NCBI GenBank assembly: GCA_016181985.1
Contig: JACOYG010000057.1
Span: forward strand, 1-9,282
Direction of reading: 5' to 3'
Source of the DNA: Candidatus Nealsoniibacteriota bacterium
Lineage (GTDB): Bacteria; Patescibacteriota; Minisyncoccia; Minisyncoccales; MHMH01
Length of the DNA: 9,282 nucleotides
This document shows positions 4,098-9,282 of the stretch, in pieces. Below the pieces are notes generated by a model. That model was not told the DNA's origin. It did no database searches and saw only the letters and a list, made by a program, of their open reading frames with translations. The number at the start of each line of letters is the position of its first letter. Position 1 is the first letter of the stretch. Made by a program: the position numbers and the translations under genes.

Positions 4098-4628
4098 ATC
4101 GCGGAATGCTTGGTCGTAAACGTCTAAAATCTTTCTAGCTTCATCCAAAGTCAAACGATAGTCCGGATCGTGAACGATATTATTCCTAAGTTGGTGAGTC
4201 TCGTAAAGTTGCTTAATATTCGGCAGGGTGGCTGAAGTTAATTTGCCTAATTTTTCTTCGAGAGTTTCGCCGGTGTAGCCCATCTTTTTTAAAGATTCGT
4301 CAAACATATCGTCCGCCTCAATCACCGCCAGCTTATACTCCGATTCGCTGCCTGAGTCCAAATATTCCAAAATTTTATTCCATTGTTTAGTTATCTTTTT
4401 AGCTCCAAAAGGCCTCATGGTAAAAAACTGAACCATGTCCTGTATGAAAAGCCACTGCAAATAATGAGTTTTTGAAAGCGTAAAAATAACAAGCCCCACC
4501 AGAATCATGGATATTACCATGAAAGCCAGCTGGACATAAATAAGCCTTTCCTGAAGGTGAAGGGAGGTGATATAAGAAAAAATTGAATTAAAATCAATAT
4601 TAATTTTTATATTAAACGGCAAGTTCAC
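4077..4628 (-). CDS. One-pass membrane protein with a HEPN-like RNxxxH motif
   Basis: The protein is 183 residues with no named family that I recognise, though similar proteins seem common in Patescibacteria. Residues about 29-51 are a single hydrophobic membrane segment, and the 52-183 part should face the cytoplasm. That part is helical and charged: YKLAVIEADDMFDESLKKMGYTGETLEEKL (98-127) and LYETHQLRNNIVHDPDYRLTLDEARKILDVYDQAF (141-175). RNNIVH (148-153) has the spacing of the HEPN motif, Arg-polar-x3-His, which is catalytic in many HEPN RNases and structural in others. The start codon is GTG at 4628; it overlaps the gatA stop by 4 bases (GTGA), so translation is probably coupled. The tRNA-fMet gene begins 13 bases after its stop. 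A role in RNA cleavage is only a possibility. Confidence 0.8.
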   Translation of the reverse strand: MNLPFNIKINIDFNSIFSYITSLHLQERLIYVQLAFMVISMILVGLVIFTLSKTHYLQWLFIQDMVQFFTMRPFGAKKITKQWNKILEYLDSGSESEYKLAVIEADDMFDESLKKMGYTGETLEEKLGKLTSATLPNIKQLYETHQLRNNIVHDPDYRLTLDEARKILDVYDQAFRDLQILGE

Positions 4629-6046
4629 AGTTTTTCAAAAAATTCTCCTAATTCTAAAATTTTATCTTCTTCGAATTGTTTGCCGATGATCTGCAGGCCG
4701 ATTGGCAACCCCTTTGCGTTCTTCCCGCAAGGCAATGAAATTGCCGGCAAACCGGCCAAATTGACCGCCGTGACAAAAATATCCGCCAAATACATGCTTA
4801 AAGGATCTTTGGATTTTTCTCCCAGCTTGAAAGCTGGCGTAGGGGCGGTAGGAACAATCACAACGTCAATCGATTTAAATGCCTTGTTGAAATCTTCTAT
4901 GATTTTAGTCCTTACTTTTTGGGCCTGCAAATAATATGCCTCGTAATAGCCGGAAGACAAAGCATAGGTGCCTATGATAATTCTTCGCCTCACCTCTTTA
5001 CCGAATCCCTTGCCCCTGGATTTCATGTAAACGTCCATTAAATCTTTGGCATCGGAGGCCGAATAGCCGTATTTTATGCCGTCGTACCTGGCTAAATTCG
5101 TCGATGCTTCAGACGGCATGATTATGTAATAAACAGCTAGGGCGTCATCTGTATTGTGGGGCAGGCTTATTTCTTGAATCTTAGCCCCCGCCTCCCCTAA
5201 CTTCTTTATAGCATTTTTAACGGATTTTTCGACCTCCGGATCTATTCCCTTAATAAAATACTCCTTGGGCACTCCGATTCGTAGATCTTTAATCTTAAAT
5301 CTTAAATCTTTAATCTCTAACTCAACACTGGTGCTATCTTTTTTATCTTTCCCGGAGATCGCCTTAAAAACAATCCTTGCGTCAGCCACATTTTTGGTCA
5401 TCGGCCCTATTTGGTCCAAAGAAGAGGCCATGGCAATCAAACCATAGCGGGAAACAGCCCCGTAGGTGGGTTTCAGCCCTACGATGCCGCAAAAAGAAGC
5501 CGGCTGCCTTATGGAGCCTCCGGTATCGGATCCTAAAGCATAAACCGAAAGATCGGCCGCAACGGCGGCCGCCGATCCTCCCGATGAACCGCCGGGCACC
5601 CGGCTCAAATCACGGGGATTATGAGTGGGGCCGAAAGCCGAATTCTCAGTTGAAGCGCCCATCGCGAACTCATCGAGGTTAGTTTTGCCCAAAAAAACCG
5701 CTCCATGGGATTTTAATTTTTGAATAACCGTGGCATCGTACGGCGCGATATAGTTTTCCAATATTTTAGAAGCGGCAGTGCATCTCACGCCTTCAATCAT
5801 CATGTTGTCTTTAACCGCCAAGGGAATGCCTCCCAAAATTGGTATTTCCTTTCCCTGTGAAATCAAATCATCAACTTTTTTTGCCTGAGAAAGAGCGGAG
5901 TCGGCCGTAACAGTTATAAAGGCGGAAATTTTTTTATCCAGATCTTCAATTTTATCCAAAAAAGCCTTTGTTAGTTCCAAAGCCGAAAATTCTTTTTTAA
6001 CCAAACCTTCGTGAGTTTTGGCAATCGTTAATTCCGTTAAGTTCAT
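4625..6046 (-). CDS. gatA: Asp/Glu-tRNA amidotransferase subunit A (amidase)
   Basis: GatA is the amidase of the GatCAB complex. It releases ammonia from glutamine, which GatB uses to turn Glu-tRNA-Gln (or Asp-tRNA-Asn) into the correct Gln- or Asn-tRNA. It is 473 residues, close to the usual length. The catalytic triad is in place: Lys79 (LAVKDN), cis-Ser154 in PGGSSGGSAAAVAA (151-164) and Ser178 in GSDTGGSIRQPASFCG (172-187), the same numbers as in the S. aureus enzyme. YYEAYYLQAQKVR, IVPTAPTPAF and the final PIGLQIIGKQFEEDKIL complete the family pattern. Its ATG overlaps the gatC stop by one base (TAATG). gatB is not in the window. A repeat IKDLRFKIKDLR (245-256) lies in a normally variable linker. 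Confidence 0.98.
   Translation of the reverse strand: MNLTELTIAKTHEGLVKKEFSALELTKAFLDKIEDLDKKISAFITVTADSALSQAKKVDDLISQGKEIPILGGIPLAVKDNMMIEGVRCTAASKILENYIAPYDATVIQKLKSHGAVFLGKTNLDEFAMGASTENSAFGPTHNPRDLSRVPGGSSGGSAAAVAADLSVYALGSDTGGSIRQPASFCGIVGLKPTYGAVSRYGLIAMASSLDQIGPMTKNVADARIVFKAISGKDKKDSTSVELEIKDLRFKIKDLRIGVPKEYFIKGIDPEVEKSVKNAIKKLGEAGAKIQEISLPHNTDDALAVYYIIMPSEASTNLARYDGIKYGYSASDAKDLMDVYMKSRGKGFGKEVRRRIIIGTYALSSGYYEAYYLQAQKVRTKIIEDFNKAFKSIDVVIVPTAPTPAFKLGEKSKDPLSMYLADIFVTAVNLAGLPAISLPCGKNAKGLPIGLQIIGKQFEEDKILELGEFFEKL
5285..5317. repeat. Low-complexity ATCTTAA repeat inside gatA
   Basis: The + strand reads ATCTTTA, ATCTTA, AATCTTA, AATCTTTA, ATCTC in tandem. On the coding strand it encodes IKDLRFKIKDLR (GatA residues 245-256), so it keeps the frame. 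It falls in the linker between the amidase core and GVPKEYF, which varies among GatA proteins, and the total length is not increased. It resembles the AT-rich tandem repeats in the spacer at 3214-3272. Confidence 0.5.
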
Positions 6047-6300
6047 TAAAAAATAGATCTTACTTTTAAAAATCCGGACAATAATTTTTGCGATTCGCTC
6101 CTTGCTTCGTCGGCTCTCACGACATTCTCGATTTTCAGAGGATGGCTGGTCGGTTCAACGCCGGAAACATCAACCTTTTTTAATTTTTCGGCGTACCCTA
6201 AAACTAAAGAAAGATCTTTCTGCAGTTTTGCAATTTCGGCTTTTGTTATGCCGAGTCTGGCTAATTTCGCTATATTTTCTACTTCTTTGAGCGTAATCAT
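6046..6300 (-). CDS. gatC: Asp/Glu-tRNA amidotransferase subunit C
   Basis: GatC is the small clamp that holds GatA and GatB together; it has no catalytic site. The sequence begins ITLKEVENIAKLARLGITKAEIAKLQKDLSLVLGYAEKLKKVDVSGVEPTSHPL, a standard GatC pattern of two helices followed by the VEPTSHPL segment, then VVRADEA. From ATG at 6300 it has 84 residues, slightly below the usual 90 to 100. A TTG at 6303 would add one residue, but ATG is preferred. No Shine-Dalgarno is visible; the mreB stop lies 13 bases upstream, so it is likely served by read-through translation from mreB. It overlaps gatA by one base. Confidence 0.95.
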   Translation of the reverse strand: MITLKEVENIAKLARLGITKAEIAKLQKDLSLVLGYAEKLKKVDVSGVEPTSHPLKIENVVRADEARSESQKLLSGFLKVRSIF

Positions 6301-6313
6301 CAAAAATTAAAAT

Positions 6314-7366
6314 TTAGCGTGGAGCTTCCAGCTCTTCGGTTTGGGAAAGAACCTCCCTTAGCGCGTCTAAATTCTCCAAAACCAGCCCCGCGCCTCTGGC
6401 TACGGCCGTAACCGGGTCTTCAATAATGCGGGTCGGCATCTTGGTTTCTTTGGCGATAAGAACATCAAGGCCTCGCAAAAGGCTGCCTCCTCCGGTAAGA
6501 AAAATTCCGTTGCGCATAATATCGGCCAACAGCTCAGGCGGCGTTTCTTCAACCGCAATTTTAATGGTATTAACAATTTGCCTGACTGATTTTTCAAGAG
6601 CCCTTCTAATGTCATCGTCTGAAACTAAAATTTCTTCCGGAAGACCCGTTACCAAATTCCTTCCTCTCATAGGAAGCTGCTTATGCTCTTTCATCGGACC
6701 GGCCGATCCGATTCCTATTTTAATTTCTTCGGCAGTTCTTTCGCCGATTAAAAGCTTAAACTCTTCCTGAGCAAAATGAACTATATCTTCATTCATTTTA
6801 TCGCCGGCAATTCTCAAGCTTTTTGCTAAAACTATCCCGCCCAAAGATATAACGACCACCTGGGCCGTGCCGCCACCGATATCAACTATCAAATTTCCTC
6901 CGGCCTCCTGCACCGGCAGTCTCGCTCCTATGGCGGCGGCCATGGGCTGCTCGATTAAATAGACTTCTCTGGATCCGGCGCTCAAAGCCGCATCCCTGAC
7001 TGATTTTTTTTCAACTTCCGTTACGCCGCAGGGAACTCCGATAATAACTCTGGGACGCGGAGTGAGAACAAATTTCCTGCTTTGAACCTTTTCAATAAAG
7101 TATTTCAACATCTGCTCGGTTACCTCAAAATCAGAAATAACCCCTTTCACCAGGGGCCTAGTAGCCACAATGTGCGCCGGCGTGCGGCCAACCATTTTTT
7201 TGGCTTCGTTGCCGATAGCTAAAATTTGACCGGTTTTTTGATTGACGGCGACAACCGACGGCTCAAAAATAACAATCCCCCTGCCTCTTACGTAAACTAA
7301 GGTGGTAGCCGTGCCCAAATCTATAGCAATATCTTGAGAAAATAAAGAAAAAAATTTACCTAACAT
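6314..7366 (-). CDS. mreB: Rod shape-determining protein MreB
   Basis: A bacterial actin that forms membrane-bound filaments and directs cell-wall synthesis along the cell body. At 350 residues it is a normal length. The N-terminal MLGKFFSLFSQ is a short amphipathic membrane anchor. AIDLGTATTLVYV (14-26) is phosphate-binding loop 1. LIEQPMAAAIGARLPV (137-152) carries the catalytic Glu139. VDIGGGTAQVVVISLGGIV (161-179) is phosphate loop 2, and FLTGGGSLLRGL (289-300) is the adenosine site. The start at 7366 gives an 11-base overlap with the end of proS, pointing to one transcript. mreC and mreD are not next to it, unlike many bacteria. Its presence suggests a rod or elongated cell, although several small-cell lineages keep it without being clear rods. 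Confidence 0.97.
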   Translation of the reverse strand: MLGKFFSLFSQDIAIDLGTATTLVYVRGRGIVIFEPSVVAVNQKTGQILAIGNEAKKMVGRTPAHIVATRPLVKGVISDFEVTEQMLKYFIEKVQSRKFVLTPRPRVIIGVPCGVTEVEKKSVRDAALSAGSREVYLIEQPMAAAIGARLPVQEAGGNLIVDIGGGTAQVVVISLGGIVLAKSLRIAGDKMNEDIVHFAQEEFKLLIGERTAEEIKIGIGSAGPMKEHKQLPMRGRNLVTGLPEEILVSDDDIRRALEKSVRQIVNTIKIAVEETPPELLADIMRNGIFLTGGGSLLRGLDVLIAKETKMPTRIIEDPVTAVARGAGLVLENLDALREVLSQTEELEAPR

Positions 7367-8588
7367 GGATTTCTTTGATTTTAACCAGCTTGGCTTCTTT
7401 TTTATTACGCTCTTTTATTTCTACGGAATCTTTTTCCAAAGTCCTTTCGCTCACCACAATCCTGGTCGGAATACCGATCAAATCGGCTTCGGCAAACTTT
7501 TCGCCTGCCGATTTATCTCTATCGTCATATAGTACTTCCATGCCTCGCTTTTGTCCATCTTCATAAATCTTTTCGGCAACCTTTATTGTTTTGGGATCAT
7601 CTCCTATGCGAATAAGATGAACCTGAAACGGCGCCACTTCTTTCGGCCAAATTATTCCTTTTTCGTCATAAAACTTCTCAACTATGGTTGCCATAACCCT
7701 GCCAAGGCCGATGCCATAAGAACCCATCACTACGTATTTTTTTTTGCCTTTTTCATCGGAAAATTTAAGGTTGAATGCTTCCGAGTATTTCGTCCCTAAA
7801 GGGAAAATATTGCCGACTTCTATGGATTTTTTTTCTTTTACCGGCCCTCCGCATTTCGGACACTTGGCGCCGTCTTGAAGCTTGGTAATTTCTTTATTCT
7901 CGTAGTATCCGCATTTTTCGCAAACATAAATCGTATCTTCTCCGGCATCGCATAAAACCTGAAATTCATGCGTATTATTCAGAGTGAAATCTCCGCCGGC
8001 GGCCAACGTATAAACAGAATCTAACCCGCACCTCTTGAATATTTTCTTATAAGATTCGGCTGCAAGGTTATAATATTTAAACAAATCCGCTTCTGACGCA
8101 TGAAAGCTGTAAAGATCTTTCATTAGAAATTCTCTGCCTCTTAAAAGCCCGGATTTTGCTCTTGGCTCATTCCTGAATTTAGTCTGAATCTGGTAAATGG
8201 AAAACGGCAGGTCTTTATAGGAACTTATATATTTTGCCGCAATTTCAGCTACTATTTCCTCGTGCGTCCAGCTGAGATTGAAGGTCGGCTCTTTTTTTTC
8301 TTCGGCCACCTTGAAAATAACATCTACTCCCCAGCGCCCGGTTGCCTGGAGGTAGCGCTTGTCGTGAAGCGCAGTCATAAACATTTCCTGTCCGCCTATG
8401 GCATTCATTTCTTCCCGTATTATTAAACCGATTTTCTGGATCACCCTAAGACCAAGCGGCAAAAATGAATATATGCCGGCAGAATTTTTATAAATAAAAC
8501 CTCCCCTGATTAAAAGCTGAGAATTTATGCTTTGCTCATCCTTGGGAGCCTCTCTTAAAATTTTAGTGAATAATACAGATTGTTTCAT
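7356..8588 (-). CDS. proS: Proline--tRNA ligase, short form without the editing domain
   Basis: A class II synthetase that attaches proline to tRNA-Pro. It is 410 residues, against about 570 for the E. coli type. Motif 1 lies around 34-55, SWTHEE at 106-111, motif 2 FRNEPRAKSGLLRGREF at 138-154, and motif 3 MGSYGIGLGRVMA at 288-300. The C-terminal anticodon-binding domain is 320-410 (HLIRIGDD, LYDDRDKSAGEKFAEADLIGIP). Between motifs 2 and 3, where the roughly 180-residue INS editing domain normally sits, there is only a zinc-ribbon-like stretch (Cys223, Cys226, Cys243, Cys246) leading into KSIEVGNIFPLGTKYS. Ala-tRNA-Pro would then need a separate editing protein such as ProXp-ala. The ATG at 8588 is 2 bases after the stop of the protease gene, without a clear ribosome site. 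Confidence 0.97.
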   Translation of the reverse strand: MKQSVLFTKILREAPKDEQSINSQLLIRGGFIYKNSAGIYSFLPLGLRVIQKIGLIIREEMNAIGGQEMFMTALHDKRYLQATGRWGVDVIFKVAEEKKEPTFNLSWTHEEIVAEIAAKYISSYKDLPFSIYQIQTKFRNEPRAKSGLLRGREFLMKDLYSFHASEADLFKYYNLAAESYKKIFKRCGLDSVYTLAAGGDFTLNNTHEFQVLCDAGEDTIYVCEKCGYYENKEITKLQDGAKCPKCGGPVKEKKSIEVGNIFPLGTKYSEAFNLKFSDEKGKKKYVVMGSYGIGLGRVMATIVEKFYDEKGIIWPKEVAPFQVHLIRIGDDPKTIKVAEKIYEDGQKRGMEVLYDDRDKSAGEKFAEADLIGIPTRIVVSERTLEKDSVEIKERNKKEAKLVKIKEIHVR

Positions 8589-8590
8589 AA

Positions 8591-9282
8591 TTAAAAAACT
8601 CTTGGGATATCGAATTTAACGGTGACAAAAATCATCAGAATAATCAGCAAGGCGAATGAAACCGAAGAAATTCTCTGCTCTATTTTATGATTAATCGGTT
8701 TTCTTCTTATCGCTTCTATGGCCAAAAAAACTATTTTTCCTCCATCAAGCGCGGGAATCGGCAAAATATTGGCTAAAGCCAAGGCCGTGGACAATAAAGC
8801 TATCAGGAAAAGAAAATAGTTTATACCCATTTTAAAATATTCTCTTAACAAATCAAATATGCCTAAGGGTCCCATAAATTCAACTTTGAGGCCAGCGGGA
8901 AGCTTGGAAATGCCCAGCATGCCTTTTAATCCCACCACCCAGCCTGAAACAACGCTCGCAGTCAGGTCATATGTCGCAGTAATTCCCTGCAAGGGAGCTT
9001 TGTACCAAGAAGAAATTACCAAGCCGCTCCGGGTCAACCCTATTCCTAATGGCCCTTCCCCTTCAGGGGGAGAAACCCTGGGAGTTATCTCTTTTTTCAA
9101 AAGCTCTTCGTTTCTTTTTATGGTCAAAGTAATCTCTCTTCCCTTATTTGAACTGATAAATTCCTGGAGGTCGCTAATCCTGCTAAATCCAACAACAACG
9201 TCCCCCACCATCAAATCGTCGGTTTTTGCCGGCGAATCAACCATGATTTGAGTTATGTAAACTTTCGGATTGGCGACACTCT
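8591..9282 (-). CDS. rseP: RseP-type site-2 zinc metalloprotease, C-terminal part (starts outside the window)
   Basis: The open frame runs from the window edge to the TAA at 8591, 229 complete codons, with no start needed inside; the Met at 9244 is internal. Counting from the edge, residues about 7-65 are a PDZ domain (SPAKTDDLMVGDVVVGF, then DLQEFISSNKGREITLTIKR). Residues 153-172 are a membrane helix leading into NILPIPALDGG (171-181), the second metal-site motif of M50 proteases, whose Asp binds zinc. A last membrane helix lies at 205-223. The first motif HEXXH must lie outside the window. Such enzymes cut membrane proteins, for example anti-sigma factors or leftover signal peptides. The next gene, proS, starts 2 bases later, so the protease leads the operon seen here. 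Confidence 0.93.
   Translation of the reverse strand, partial: SVANPKVYITQIMVDSPAKTDDLMVGDVVVGFSRISDLQEFISSNKGREITLTIKRNEELLKKEITPRVSPPEGEGPLGIGLTRSGLVISSWYKAPLQGITATYDLTASVVSGWVVGLKGMLGISKLPAGLKVEFMGPLGIFDLLREYFKMGINYFLFLIALLSTALALANILPIPALDGGKIVFLAIEAIRRKPINHKIEQRISSVSFALLIILMIFVTVKFDIPRVF

Noticed and set aside
5377..5682. Arginine- and proline-rich open frame on the + strand
   Set aside because: It lies fully inside gatA, whose catalytic residues are encoded by the same bases in the minus frame.

Overview
The window looks like a small-genome bacterium of the Candidate Phyla Radiation (Patescibacteria, Parcubacteria-like). This is an inference from several traits. The tRNA synthetases are pared down: PheT lacks the EMAP-type tRNA-binding domain and ProS lacks the editing insertion. 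tRNA genes have no encoded CCA. Spacers are short and AT-rich with palindromic repeats. Two genes appear to start without a leader. The initiator tRNA gene carries a group I intron. Apart from one gene, everything is on the minus strand, so transcription runs from high to low coordinates.

Right part (9282 to 4077): a tight gene string of an RseP-type site-2 protease (cut by the window edge), proS, mreB, gatC, gatA and an unnamed one-pass membrane protein. Most junctions overlap or lie 2 to 13 bases apart, which suggests one operon. It combines envelope proteolysis, cell shape, prolyl-tRNA synthesis and the amidotransferase that makes Gln-tRNA or Asn-tRNA.

Middle (4063 to 3032): three tRNA genes. 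First comes initiator tRNA-fMet(CAU), split by a 705-base group I intron, then a second tRNA with anticodon CAU (elongator Met most likely), then tRNA-Asp(GUC). The intron has recognisable P, Q, R and S core elements in its 3' third. Its 5' two thirds hold a 153-residue LAGLIDADG-like homing endonuclease gene on the OPPOSITE strand, with its own extended -10 promoter placed so that the mRNA would be leaderless. The stop codon of this gene ends exactly on the last exon base at the 5' splice site. The tRNA itself has unusual bases at the elbow (A18/G55) and in the anticodon stem. This locus is the most interesting part of the window.

Left part (2969 to 1): a zinc-ribbon plus hemerythrin protein followed by pyrE, which has a terminator whose loop contains the pyrE stop codon. 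After that comes pheS, with a good promoter and no leader, then a 42-base palindrome, then the start of pheT, which runs off the window.
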